A DNA stretch of 64,000 nt from Maea johnstoni. Its lineage: Eukaryota > Annelida > Polychaeta > Spionida > Magelonidae. The notes under the pieces are model-generated. The model had not been told where the DNA came from. It searched no databases and was given only the letters and a program-made list of their open reading frames with translations. This document shows positions 24,991-35,500 of the stretch, in pieces; position 1 is the first letter of the stretch, and each line of letters begins with the position of its first letter. The DNA is taken from assembly GCA_963942565.1 (NCBI GenBank), contig CAWWDR010000962.1, positions 248,001 to 312,000 of the forward strand, read 5' to 3'. The position numbers and the translations under genes were made by a program.

Positions 24991-25961
24991 TATTCTTCAC
25001 CATCCCAGAATTCGGTAATACTCCTGGCATCGCTTTTATAGCGGTATTTATTCTGCTTCACCCATTTTCTAATTAGTTTATATTCAGAAATTGAGCTGAA
25101 AATGGAACTTCTGGTCCTCAGCCAATAGGAAATGAACCTCGATAGTGGCAGGTATCCGGCATCGCCAGTGAATCTAATGGACAGATTCTTCAAGAAAAAC
25201 AACTTATAATTTTCATCGACTGTCGTATCCTCAAAGGGAATCTCATTTTGATAATTTATCTTTATTGATGTATTGGCAACAATCGATTCACCCCACATGT
25301 GACTTCTGAACCCGAAATCCATCTTCTGCCAGAAAGGGTTTGTTAAAATGGGATCAAATCCACCGGATAAGAGGAATTTCTCACTGTCGTATATTCCGCA
25401 GTAATCAAATGGGTAAATGGCTGCCATATCCTTTCTTACAGCATTAAGCGGAATAACTTTAATTCCTCCCCCTTTGTTAAAAGCTGGTGCAAAACAGGAT
25501 GGGATAGTCTCGTTTTTACTATTCTGCAACAAAGGTACCGTACAGAGGTTTTCTCTTTCTTCAATTTTTTCCAGTACGCGGGAAGAAATTGAGGCTGCTT
25601 TGAGGTGCATGTCATTCCATAAAACGAAAACATATCTTCCCATAGCCTCTTTTATCCCGATGTTGACCTTCTCCCCTCCCGAAATGTCCTGAGGCAGGAG
25701 AATAAATCGCAATTCCGCATGTTTTCTCGAGAGCAGTTCCAAATCATAAGAAACAGTGGCAGGTTCTATAGAAATGACCTCGATGGCTCCCAGACCTGTT
25801 AATTCATCAAAGAGATCTCTTCTGAACGGTCTGCCGCCACGATTCAACAAGACGATTGACAAACCTCTCCGCTCTTTCTTCTCGCGATCGATTTTAGTCC
25901 CGCCGATTACTGTATAATCTGTATTTATCTGTTTAGAAATTAAATGTATAGTACTCATCAC
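24990..25961 (-). CDS. Family 2-like glycosyltransferase
   Basis: The 323-residue protein has a GT-A-like layout: LSIVLLNRGGRPFRRDLFDEL at residues 34-54, GGEKVNIGIKEAMGRYVFVLWNDM (a DxD-like position reading WND), and YDSEKFLLSGGFDP further on. No signal or membrane segment. The first 30 residues are unlike the family and may not be translated; a start at about residue 27 is possible. It overlaps the spiro-SPASM gene by 29 bp. Confidence 0.78.
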   Translation of the reverse strand: MMSTIHLISKQINTDYTVIGGTKIDREKKERRGLSIVLLNRGGRPFRRDLFDELTGLGAIEVISIEPATVSYDLELLSRKHAELRFILLPQDISGGEKVNIGIKEAMGRYVFVLWNDMHLKAASISSRVLEKIEERENLCTVPLLQNSKNETIPSCFAPAFNKGGGIKVIPLNAVRKDMAAIYPFDYCGIYDSEKFLLSGGFDPILTNPFWQKMDFGFRSHMWGESIVANTSIKINYQNEIPFEDTTVDENYKLFFLKNLSIRFTGDAGYLPLSRFISYWLRTRSSIFSSISEYKLIRKWVKQNKYRYKSDARSITEFWDGEE

Positions 25962-27456
25962 ACTCTCTACATAGAGGGGGATAATCCCCTTTTATATGAT
26001 CCAGGTAAACTTTTTTGCCATTTTCCCAAATCGATTCAAGTTCATCTTTATAGATATTTCCCAATTTCATACTGCATTTCAAATCTTCACGACAAAGAGG
26101 CACATCGCCGTTGAGTTTGATAAACATGTCCCTTTTTATATGCCAGCAGGGCTCTCTCTTTAATGGAGAAAGATCAGTGATCTTCTTTTGCTCGTATTCA
26201 CCGCAGAACCAGTCATATTTCTGAATAATGATATTTTCAGTTTTAGTTTTCCAATATCTGAAGAACTCTTCCAGATTGACTTCATTTTCTGTCATGCGGA
26301 CAGATTGTACCCAACAGTCTCCGGCGAAGAGATCGAGAAGAAAGTGGGCGTTTTTGTAAGCTTCATCATAACCATTGCCACGAAGTTTTTTATAAAGGTC
26401 TTTATCCAGTGCATCGAGTGAAACGATCCACTGAACAGGTTTATGATATTTTTCAGATAATTTTTTTATTTTCTGAAGGATTTCTTCACTCCAACCCAAT
26501 CCCGAAGTTTCCAATAAAAGGGATAAGGAGTCTCTTTTTAGTGTCTCTTCAACAATTGCCACAATATTGTCATGGAGAGATGGTTCTCCCCATGCAGATA
26601 AAGCGATATGTGCATCATCGCTTAAGAGAACAATCCTATCGAGCAAATTGGAATAGTCATCAATTTTCATTGATGTTTTGCTTTCAATATCAACCGCCTC
26701 TTTTGAAAAAGGGCAATAAGAACAGAGATGAGGACAGCTATCGACAATCTGTATTTGGTAATATGATGGCTTTGTCCTTAAGAATTCTGTTGAGTCGCCA
26801 ATTTTTTCAAGCAGGGACTCTGTGTCGCGAATACCGCTATCAATGAGATTTTTTAATTGTTCAGAGTTTCTCTTATTATCACAGCTCAAGCTGATGCGGT
26901 ACATTCTCAAGTCAACAGGAGATATTTCCGTTTCTATATCAAAGGCGTTGATATCCTTTTGTAGGACATTAAAGATCGCATTGCGGCTAATTTCCTTTTC
27001 ACTTCCTTTAGCAAGCAGACTAAGAGCTTTTATTTCAGAAGAGCGGAGGATTTCCGGTGATAGTCCAAGGGGATAGCCATCGGCAAATGTATAGCCGGCA
27101 TAATATTTAATATGGTTTTCAAACATATTCAGAGCTAATTGAGAATCTAGTAAAGGATAATCGCCCCAATAATAAAACAGATTATCTGCTGACTCTGACA
27201 AATCGGAAAATACTGAAAAAAGATCTTCCTCTGTCCAATTCTCTTTTATTATTTTTTTATATGATGAATCAAATTTTTCATCTTTAGACAACAGCAGGCT
27301 GATTTCCGAGATATCCGGCAACTTTTCAGTAAAAGCAAGGACTCTTTCAAAAACTGTCTCATTTTTAAAGAATTCAAAATCAGAATACTTATTTTTATTA
27401 ATTAAATTTATTACAGCAACGTTTCCCATATTGATACCTATCGTCATATTTTTCAC
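25933..27456 (-). CDS. Spiro-SPASM radical SAM protein with NTase-like N-domain
   Basis: Residues about 230-430 form a radical SAM domain with the cluster motif CPHLCSYC, and the last 60 residues a SPASM domain (CWHIKRD, PLCREDLKC, CRECDEYY) that would bind extra iron-sulfur clusters. SPASM proteins usually modify peptides or sugars. A spirochaete-only family with this layout is known as spiro-SPASM; no function is established. Residues 85-215 look like a nucleotidyltransferase (YYWGDYPLLDSQLA, then GYTFADGYPLGLSPEILRSS). It heads a seven-gene operon of overlapping genes that ends just before flaA. Confidence 0.88.
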   Translation of the reverse strand: MKNMTIGINMGNVAVINLINKNKYSDFEFFKNETVFERVLAFTEKLPDISEISLLLSKDEKFDSSYKKIIKENWTEEDLFSVFSDLSESADNLFYYWGDYPLLDSQLALNMFENHIKYYAGYTFADGYPLGLSPEILRSSEIKALSLLAKGSEKEISRNAIFNVLQKDINAFDIETEISPVDLRMYRISLSCDNKRNSEQLKNLIDSGIRDTESLLEKIGDSTEFLRTKPSYYQIQIVDSCPHLCSYCPFSKEAVDIESKTSMKIDDYSNLLDRIVLLSDDAHIALSAWGEPSLHDNIVAIVEETLKRDSLSLLLETSGLGWSEEILQKIKKLSEKYHKPVQWIVSLDALDKDLYKKLRGNGYDEAYKNAHFLLDLFAGDCWVQSVRMTENEVNLEEFFRYWKTKTENIIIQKYDWFCGEYEQKKITDLSPLKREPCWHIKRDMFIKLNGDVPLCREDLKCSMKLGNIYKDELESIWENGKKVYLDHIKGDYPPLCRECDEYYTFNF

Positions 27457-27560
27457 TATATATTAATATGATTCTAATTAGAGTTAAAGAATATTAAAAA
27501 AAATTAAAAGCTTCCTGTTTGAGTCTAGTTTTGAATAAGTCTCCTGTATATGATTTATAT

Positions 27561-28763
27561 ATGTTTGATCTGGAAAATCACTGTTATTCCGTGTCGGAAG
27601 TAACAGCTTCAATAAAAATGCTTCTCGAGTCCCGTTTCCCTCAGATTCTGCTGGAAGGTGAAATATCCAATTACAGGCCGTCGAGTGCAGGCCACTGTTA
27701 TTTCACATTGAAAGACAATCACTCAATGATTCAGGCCGTTTTATTTAGAAATGATGCAGCAAAATTAGCATTCCGACCTGTTGACGGCATGAAAGTGAGA
27801 GCCACTGGGCGAATCAGCGTTTATCCCCAAAGAGGGAACTATCAAATAATCTGCAGTAATCTGAAAGAACAAGGCAAGGGAAATATCCTTGAGATAATCG
27901 AACAGAGAAAAAGAAAGCTGGCGGCAGAGGGTTTATTCGACAGCAAATACAAAAAAGAGATTCCCCCCTACCCCGAGAAAGTTGTTGTGATCACTTCACC
28001 TACAGGTGCCGCTTTGCGCGATATTATGCAGGTCATAAAGAGAAGGAACTCTTCAGTCAATATAAGAGTTTTGCCATGTGCCGTTCAGGGTGAACAATCT
28101 GCAGGGCAAATTAAGGAAATGATAGAGATTGCAAATTATCACAAGCTGGGAGATTTGATCATCGTCGCCCGAGGGGGAGGTTCTCTGGAAGATTTACTCC
28201 CTTTTTCAGAAGAGGATGTTGTTAGAGCCATATCCTCTTCCTATATACCTGTAATAACCGGGATAGGCCATGAAATTGATTTTTCACTTTCCGATTTCGT
28301 ATCAGATCTTAGAGCTGCCACACCTTCTGCCGCTGCAGAACTGGTTTGCGAAAGTTCAAATGAAATCCTCAATAGGATTTTAAAGTCAAAAAATGAAATG
28401 AAGAATGCTGTACAGGGAAGAATCAGCTTGTTAAAAGAAAAAATCAAACCTTTTACTAAACAGGAGATCTCCATTCATTTTAAAAGATACCTGGGACCGC
28501 TGATTCTCCATGTGGATGATCTTAAAGAAACAATGAAGCGGAATATAGATGATAGAATATTTCATCACAAGCATGAGATTGAATTATTAAAAAAGGAAAT
28601 GGAAGGCAATTCTCCCCTGGAAATCCTGAAAAAAGGTTATTCACATGTTACTGACACCAAGGGCAATACTATTTTCGATTCTCAGCCACTAGAAATTGAT
28701 CAAACCATTAACATACGCTTCTCATCAGGAAAAATAAAAGCAAATGTAAAGGAAAAAGAATGA
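27561..28763 (+). CDS. xseA: Exodeoxyribonuclease VII large subunit
   Basis: XseA is the catalytic subunit of exonuclease VII, which degrades single-stranded DNA from both ends. The OB-fold (YSVSEVTASIKMLLESRFPQ, GHCYFTLKD) and the core (VVVITSPTGAALRDIMQV, VARGGGSLEDLLPFSEE, TGIGHEIDFSLSDFVSDLRA) are complete. I choose ATG 27561, the only in-frame ATG; the frame opens at TTG 27519, and neither has a clear ribosome site. About 400 residues is normal. It overlaps xseB by 4 bp. Confidence 0.95.
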   Translation: MFDLENHCYSVSEVTASIKMLLESRFPQILLEGEISNYRPSSAGHCYFTLKDNHSMIQAVLFRNDAAKLAFRPVDGMKVRATGRISVYPQRGNYQIICSNLKEQGKGNILEIIEQRKRKLAAEGLFDSKYKKEIPPYPEKVVVITSPTGAALRDIMQVIKRRNSSVNIRVLPCAVQGEQSAGQIKEMIEIANYHKLGDLIIVARGGGSLEDLLPFSEEDVVRAISSSYIPVITGIGHEIDFSLSDFVSDLRAATPSAAAELVCESSNEILNRILKSKNEMKNAVQGRISLLKEKIKPFTKQEISIHFKRYLGPLILHVDDLKETMKRNIDDRIFHHKHEIELLKKEMEGNSPLEILKKGYSHVTDTKGNTIFDSQPLEIDQTINIRFSSGKIKANVKEKE

Positions 28764-28993
28764 AAACTAATAAATTTGAAGATAATTTAAAAGAACTGGA
28801 AACACTTAGCCAACAGATAAAATCTGGTGATCTACCTCTGGATGAAACCGTAAAATGCTTTGAAAAAGGGATGAAACTTGCTGATACTCTGGAAAAGGAG
28901 ATCAGCGAAATTGAAGGTAAAGTGGAATTTCTGGTCAACAGACCATCTAAAAACGAAGAATCAGAACCGGAATTTAAAGATTTTCAGGAATAA
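28760..28993 (+). CDS. xseB: Exodeoxyribonuclease VII small subunit
   Basis: The 77-residue partner of XseA. The family pattern FEDNLKELETLSQQIKSGDL, then LDETVKCFEKGMKLA is clear. ATG overlaps the xseA stop (ATGA), with AAAGGA upstream, so the subunits are co-translated. Its 3' end overlaps the convergent DUF192 gene by 20 bp. Confidence 0.95.
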   Translation: MKTNKFEDNLKELETLSQQIKSGDLPLDETVKCFEKGMKLADTLEKEISEIEGKVEFLVNRPSKNEESEPEFKDFQE

Positions 28994-29396
28994 TTATTTT
29001 ATCACCAATTGAGATATTATTATCTTCAAACCATCCCTGATTCATTTCCAAGGCATACATTACCGATCTGCTGGAAGATACGGAAGATTCATCAAGAGGA
29101 TACATTTTGTGAATTTCTTTGATAACACCATTTTTAGAGATATAGGCAATAGACAGGGGTATCAGGGTATTTTTCATCCAGAATGAGAGTTTTCTCTCTT
29201 CCTCGAAAATGAATAACATACCAGTATCCCAGGCCATATTCTCCCAATTCATAAGCCCCTTAGCTCTCAATTGCTCCGTATCGGCAATTTCAACAGTAAT
29301 CTGTTTATGAGCGACCTGAAGGTCTACAGATTCTCCTTCAACACTACAGGATAATATAAATTGAGCTAGTAAAATGATGTAAATTAATCTTTTCAA
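28974..29396 (-). CDS. DUF192 lipoprotein
   Basis: A 140-residue protein with a lipobox (AQFILSC, Cys17) and a complete DUF192 domain: QLRAKGLMNWENM, GMLFIFEEERKLSFWMKNT, PLSIAYISKNGVI and YALEMNQGWFEDNNI. It is predicted to be anchored to a membrane on the periplasmic side. The family's function is not established. Confidence 0.88.
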   Translation of the reverse strand: MKRLIYIILLAQFILSCSVEGESVDLQVAHKQITVEIADTEQLRAKGLMNWENMAWDTGMLFIFEEERKLSFWMKNTLIPLSIAYISKNGVIKEIHKMYPLDESSVSSSRSVMYALEMNQGWFEDNNISIGDKIIIPENL

Positions 29397-29411
29397 TTTG
29401 AAAAAGGCTCC

Positions 29412-29957
29412 TTAGAAAGAATTCATAAAGTCTTCGCGCAAGACTTCTTCATTTGATTTGTTTAACTGTGATTCTGACAATAATGAATTAAAAACATTTA
29501 AATCAACATATTTAACAGATAGCGGGTATTCCAGTGATATCCTGTTTGTACTGTTTTCCCAGATCATACCTGTCGGATCCAGAAAATCGGGATTTCCATA
29601 TTTGTCTGAGAATGTGGTTTGAAAAGTATAAAAGTCGATTTTCTCCAGATCCATGACCAATGTGATCTGGTATAGCTTTTCTTCAAAAAATATAAAATAC
29701 GCTCTTTGGATAAAACCACTTCCGGCCGTATCGATAATGCTTTTATCGGGTGTCAACATCATACTGACATCGGGATCTCCACGATAAGAGAAATAACTAT
29801 CGATTTTCAGTTTATCTTTAACGGTTTCAAGAGAATCTCCAAAAATGAAATCATGAAATCCTTTTGGTATAGATTCAAAGCTTTCCTGACCGAATACATT
29901 GAGGGTTAAGAAACTAAAAATTAACATTGTTATTATGATATTTTTTTTATTGAGCAT
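29412..29957 (-). CDS. Exported unknown protein
   Basis: I start at ATG 29957 (TAGGAAA just upstream), giving 181 residues; the longer frame to 30044 would overlap the divergent gene. A signal peptide (NIIITMLIFSFLTLNVFGQ) is followed by a small domain with FIFGDSLETVKDKL and YQITLVMDLEKIDFYTFQTTF, a pattern common in secreted proteins of spirochaetes with no assigned role. The gene is 15 bp from the DUF192 gene and probably co-transcribed. Confidence 0.7.
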   Translation of the reverse strand: MLNKKNIIITMLIFSFLTLNVFGQESFESIPKGFHDFIFGDSLETVKDKLKIDSYFSYRGDPDVSMMLTPDKSIIDTAGSGFIQRAYFIFFEEKLYQITLVMDLEKIDFYTFQTTFSDKYGNPDFLDPTGMIWENSTNRISLEYPLSVKYVDLNVFNSLLSESQLNKSNEEVLREDFMNSF

Positions 29958-30023
29958 ACATTTTCCTATCGGCCGATTCTTCAAAGTCATTGATTTATTT
30001 TCTTTAGGAAGTATTATAGAAAT

Positions 30024-31697
30024 ATGGATAGTTTTACAAAACATTGGTTTACCTCGATTTTGATATTTTTCTTAATACTTCCCATATTCAGTCAAAGCGA
30101 AAGTGATGAAGTATTCATCGATAGAAAATTCTACAACAGTAACAATTACGTACGATCCCCCTTATTCAAAGAACAGGATCTCATATATGGTCGTACAGTA
30201 AATTATGCACAGGGTCTTGAACTGATTTGTCATCAGGATAAAGTCAAAGTTGAGATAAGCGGTTATGATGCCTTATACACACCAGTTGACCTCAATAACA
30301 TACCTGCTGGCGAGTACAAAGTAACACTATCTAAAACAGGGTATTATCCATCTGAGATCAGAATCACCATATCCAGTGATGAAAGAACATCAATTTTTGT
30401 AAATCTGATTCAATATACTTCGATTTTGACACTGAATGGCCTTCCTGAAAATTCAATAGTGTACTTAAATAACCATCAGATTGAATCTACGACTCTTGAG
30501 GTCCCGCGGGGAGAAAACTCCTTAAGGATTTCAGCTTTCGGATATGAGGATTATACAAAAATACTTGATATCAGCGGTCAGGAAGAGATTAGTTTTTCTC
30601 CCCAATTGATAAAGAGAAATTTCAAATTGAATGATCTTGAGATCAGCCGAACATCAATATGGTTGAATGACAGCCGCTCCCAACAAAAATCTACCATATC
30701 TATATTTGCCGATGCACCGGGCAAGGGAGTTCTCACAATAATAAACCTGACAGATAATCAGAAAGTGATTGAGGAAGAAATTATTTTTGATAAAGCCAGA
30801 AAAGATTTTATTTTTGATATTAATCAACTTGAGCTTGATGATGCCAATATCTATAAAATAATTGTTCGTGCAAATGATGAGGAGAATTTCGTTGAAGTGA
30901 GCTCATCAATAGAAGTTAAAGAGGGAACAAAATCAATCTGGAGAAATAATCTGTCAGGGTTCAGTGGATTTCTTTTTGCACCAAGCGCAGAAACTCTCCC
31001 TGCAGGGACTGCACAGATTCAAACGGCAATTTCCCCGGTTTTTGATACGAATGTTCTAACTGACTCCTATTATCCCACTACAGTAAGTATCCGAGCCGCA
31101 TTTATTGATAAGCTTGAAATAGGACTGGGTGCTTCCCTATTCATTTCACCCAACGTAAACGAAACATCACTGAACATTTTTGCGTCGGGGAAATACAGCT
31201 TTCTCGGAAATGATGGATCTGATGGATTCTCACTGGCAACAGGTTTATCTGTCAATTACAATGGAAAAATATCCGATTACAGCCTCATACCTCCATACGA
31301 TCCCTTTGGCGGTCTGACCGGTGTATCTATCATTGTTCCATTGCAATATCGGTTGGGGAAGGTACTATTTGCTATAAGCCCTGAAATAAAGCTATCACCT
31401 ACATTCCCTGGAATAAGTGACGGGGGATTTGCCTCTGGTATTGTATATATATGGAACTATTTCAGAGCTGCCGTCTCAATTGATCTGGGTGAAATATCCA
31501 CTGCCCTTTCAGTAGCGTTGCAAAGTCCATCATACTTAAACAGCACATCACAAAACTGGCCGTTATTTACCGGATTAGAACTCAGCTCGACTCCGGGAGC
31601 ATCGGGATTTTCTTTTTCTCTGATGGGGGGAATACGATACTCAGAGGGAGAGGCAATCCAGATTACTAGCGGTTTGAGTGCCGGATTTATATTTTAG
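30024..31697 (+). CDS. PEGA-domain protein with C-terminal barrel
   Basis: The 557-residue protein has a signal peptide (ILIFFLILPIFSQS), then two PEGA-like repeats (IPAGEYKVTLSKTGYYPSEI at about 90, VPRGENSLRISAFGYEDY at about 155), a beta-rich middle, and from about 310 an outer-membrane-barrel-like region ending in LSAGFIF. PEGA domains are surface or periplasmic beta modules. AGGAAG lies 14 nt before ATG, rather far. Function unknown. Confidence 0.75.
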   Translation: MDSFTKHWFTSILIFFLILPIFSQSESDEVFIDRKFYNSNNYVRSPLFKEQDLIYGRTVNYAQGLELICHQDKVKVEISGYDALYTPVDLNNIPAGEYKVTLSKTGYYPSEIRITISSDERTSIFVNLIQYTSILTLNGLPENSIVYLNNHQIESTTLEVPRGENSLRISAFGYEDYTKILDISGQEEISFSPQLIKRNFKLNDLEISRTSIWLNDSRSQQKSTISIFADAPGKGVLTIINLTDNQKVIEEEIIFDKARKDFIFDINQLELDDANIYKIIVRANDEENFVEVSSSIEVKEGTKSIWRNNLSGFSGFLFAPSAETLPAGTAQIQTAISPVFDTNVLTDSYYPTTVSIRAAFIDKLEIGLGASLFISPNVNETSLNIFASGKYSFLGNDGSDGFSLATGLSVNYNGKISDYSLIPPYDPFGGLTGVSIIVPLQYRLGKVLFAISPEIKLSPTFPGISDGGFASGIVYIWNYFRAAVSIDLGEISTALSVALQSPSYLNSTSQNWPLFTGLELSSTPGASGFSFSLMGGIRYSEGEAIQITSGLSAGFIF

Positions 31698-31995
31698 TGT
31701 ATAAAAAGAGTAGATAGATCAGCAGCAGAGATAAAATGAGTATGGCTGAATAAGCAAATACCTTGGAAATACTCAGGAAATCTCTTTTTTTAAACTTTTT
31801 TGTATGATTTTGACTTTTTTCTGTGTCAGTTAGATATCCGCACGAAGGACAACCCTTGATAAACTCTGCCCCCTTTCCAGTATAGGAGCACACAGGACAT
31901 TTTACAGCTCTGAAAAACCGGCCGCAGCTGGGGCATCTCTCCTCATCGGGACTAACAGCTTCTCCGCAAAAATCACAATGAAAAGATTTAGTCAT
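31687..31995 (-). CDS. Zinc-ribbon membrane protein
   Basis: The 102-residue protein has two zinc ribbons (CDFCGEAVSPDEERCPSCG, then CPVCSYTG and CPSCG) and one C-terminal membrane helix (VFAYSAILILSLLLIYLLFLY). The ribbons would be cytoplasmic. It overlaps the upstream gene by 8 bp and follows the phosphatase gene in the same direction. Confidence 0.75.
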   Translation of the reverse strand: MTKSFHCDFCGEAVSPDEERCPSCGRFFRAVKCPVCSYTGKGAEFIKGCPSCGYLTDTEKSQNHTKKFKKRDFLSISKVFAYSAILILSLLLIYLLFLYTKI

Positions 31996-32527
31996 TAAGA
32001 GTTTCCATCATCCAGGAATAACATTTGTGGAGGTAATCAGGTTTGCCGATTATAGAGACTCTATTATCATCTTCCGATTCTTTTTTATCAAGATTCATAT
32101 AAAAGTAACCATCGCCTTCAGGTAAGACAATGATTGATTCTTTCCCTGAATTAAGTTCAATTTTGATATAGGGCATATTTTCTGAAAAGATTAGATTGGA
32201 CTCCTGAAGTTGGCAGAAACCTGAGAAAATTAGACCGGAATTGGTAAACTCGATCTCAATTGTTTTATCAGAATAGGTCAATAAATAATTATTTTTATTT
32301 AGATCCAGCTTTTCCGGGATGTCAAAGAGTCTCAAAATCGATAACAGAACGCCATAACGTTGAAGCATTTCACTGTTGATTGTGAAACACAGTTTTTTAA
32401 TGACTGATTCTTTTCTTTTCAGCTCCTTCAAAACTGGAGTGTATAAAAAAGGGATTTCGATAAATGAGTTCGTGAGGTTGACATCGGGATCCGATAGCTG
32501 ATCGATTTTGATGCTGTTTAATTTCAT
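31988..32527 (-). CDS. Unknown protein of the phosphatase operon
   Basis: A 179-residue cytoplasmic-looking protein with no recognised family. It begins directly after the phosphatase stop (0-bp gap), so it is almost surely co-translated. Visible are a helical N-half (VLKELKRKESVIKKLCFTIN) and a beta-rich C-half. It could be a partner of the phosphatase, which is inference from position. Confidence 0.6.
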   Translation of the reverse strand: MKLNSIKIDQLSDPDVNLTNSFIEIPFLYTPVLKELKRKESVIKKLCFTINSEMLQRYGVLLSILRLFDIPEKLDLNKNNYLLTYSDKTIEIEFTNSGLIFSGFCQLQESNLIFSENMPYIKIELNSGKESIIVLPEGDGYFYMNLDKKESEDDNRVSIIGKPDYLHKCYSWMMETLND

Positions 32528-35500
32528 TTATTTCAACCTTATGGCCAGAATGGTCGTATCGTCATATTGTTTTGTTTCTTTGATGTGAGTGTAAAACATA
32601 TACTCGGGAGAATCCGGATGATCCATTGGATGATGAAAATATTCATCATACTGGTCAAAGTGCTTCCTCAGGAACTCATCAAACTTCCGATAGACAAGAA
32701 TTTTATCATTAGGACCGGCATCGGGATCGGGAAATAACCTATAAACCACATCGACAGACAACAAGCCTATAACACCATCTTCAAGCGAATCATCACAGCC
32801 TGTGAAATCGAATGTCAGTTTTTTATCGGGAAAGGGATTGTGGTTATGAACCATTTCATAATTCTGACCGTTCAATATGGAATTGAGGATTTGGTCTATC
32901 CTGACCAACCCCAGCTCTTCTACTTTCGCCCCGATTACATGGGTGTCTGTATCCCTGTTTTCCTTAGCGCCTTCAACTCCGGCAAAGTCACAACCTTCGC
33001 ATTCAATTATTTCCAGATCAGTATTTCTTAAATCACGTTGAGATTCCTCTATACCATCTGTAAACAGGAACAGGATATCTTCTCTCTGGAATCTATGAGT
33101 CTCCTGCTTGAATCCACCCTGCATATTAACCAGATCTGTTGGAAATGGACCGGCTGCAGGTGATTTATGCAGAGTAAGAGAATCCATTTCTCTTTTTGAA
33201 CCATCAAAATAATGGAGAACATTATCACCGGCATTGCTCATCCAGGTTTTACCTGTTTTGATATTGATAAGGATGATTGTAAAGGCTGCAAATTTACCCT
33301 GGAAGTTCAATTGATCATAAAGGTCATTGACATCTTCCACCATTTTATTCAGATGTATACCATCGCGTTTTAAATTGAGGTTTTTACAATAATTGTCAAA
33401 AACAGTCGCTACAACAACCATCAATAGTGATGCAGGTATGTCTTTACCGGAAATATCACATTTTATACAGGCATAGTGCTCATCATCGATTTGATGATAA
33501 TTAAAATAATCTCCCGAAACCTCTTTAGCTCCTCTGTAATAGCCGTAAAAATCGGCATTATCGCCAAATGTAGAACCTGTTGGAAGTTTTCGATCTTCTC
33601 CGGGAACAGGTTCCAGACGGACAAATTTCTTTTGAATTTCGGCACCCAATGTAACCTGCTTACTGGCTACAGCGGCTTTAATCAATCCGGAAGTCATCTG
33701 GTTTACGGTTTCCGCAAGATCATATAGTTCGTCTTTGGATTTGACGTTTATTACCTCTCCCGAAAGACTGGTAATGTCCTGCGCATCCCTGATTCTCTCA
33801 ACTCCGGCTACAAGTTTCTTAATCGGGTTGATCATTGTTGATGCCAGGATGAGCGCACCTACGACACCCAGGGCAAGTGCTGCCAGAGAAATTAATATGG
33901 TAATCTGTATCAGTTGCGTTATAGTCCTGTCGATTTGATCGAGAATCAGTTCAACTGAGACACCCAGCCGCACAGTTCCTCTGTAGTATGTTTCCACTGT
34001 ACTGTCCTGATAAACAATGGGATGGTAAAAGATATAGTTCAATTGGTCACGGTTGATATCTTCCGGTATGAATTCGGGATAAATAAAGGACTGGTTGCCG
34101 ATTTCTGATAATCCGTCGTTTAAAAGTTCGTTTAACTGGGATATGGAATTTGTTATTTCTGTTATTTGCTCTTCAGTACCGCCAGTTTCGAGAACAACAT
34201 TAATCTCTCTTTGTAATTCAGAGATTTGCCCTGGAATGTCTCCGATAATCTCTTTTCCATTTTCATTGATAATATTTTGCTTTTCAATCAATTCCAGAGA
34301 GATTTCATCTTCAATCCGAGTGATTCCACCAAGCGTATAATCGGGAATGATATTCAATCCGGGAGATGACAGAAGTTGTGATAATTCGATTTTCTTTTCC
34401 AATTCAACTTCATCATTCAGATTATATCGCTTGTCTTCCTGCTCATATATAGAATTGAATTTGACTATTTCTTCTTCACTATAAAAGCTTTCAAAGGCAT
34501 CGACTTGATCTTGGGACAGACTTTGAGGCAGCTTGAATTTGCCTTTAATATTTTCATCATTATGCGCCCAGATGTAATCGTAAACACCCTGATCATCTCT
34601 TCCCAATCCGGATATTGTGGCGTATAAAGCTTCGTCCATGGCTGATTTCTGGTCTGGAATGGCATTTAATGAAAGACTTCTGTTGAATCCTGAAAGCTGC
34701 AGAGCATTCTCAGCACCGGATACGAGAGTTTCAAGCAACAATTCTCCCCTTTGCTCCATACCATCTGCCAGAGTCTTTTTCTGAAGGTCTATCATATAAA
34801 ATCCCAATGATATGGATATCATCAGAATGACAGAGATGACCAGTGAAAGAAGAGCCATCAAGAATTTTATTCGTAAGCCAAAACCTTTACGCTTCATAGT
34901 TTTTAATTGTTCCTTTCTTAATTCTTCGGACAATAATCTCCCTTCGAATAGGGCTTTACTGTTATATTCCAGTTCTTTTATCTCTTTTCCTATCTGAATC
35001 ATTTTAAAAGCGGAGATTGTGATGATCAGCGCCAAAAGGAAGATAACAGATAATGCGAGGATTAGATTTCCTGGAACTGTACGTACTTCATAGGGGATAA
35101 CATTCCAGATTGATTTATAATCCGTTTTGTAATCACCAAATTTTACTACACCAGTCGATTCGAACTTAAGTTGTCTTCTGGCAAAGACAATTCCCCTTTC
35201 AGGATGTTCTACTGCAATATGATATATCCCCTCTTGAATATCATCAATGCGAGGGCCTGTGATAGTTCGGTTGTCAATTACAGAGTATTCATCATTCTCC
35301 AGGAAATACTGCAGGTCCCAGGGGGGTCTGGCATCGCTGTCGATAATGACAGAGGAGACTTCTCCCTGTGTCGCAAAACCTTTCCCCCGAATTCTGAGCT
35401 TAATGCGCAATAAGTCATCAACAGTTGAAGTAACATTAGTGATAAAGGTTACAGGAATATAATTGCGTAATCTGAAAATCTGAATCGAAGGCTTGCTTCT

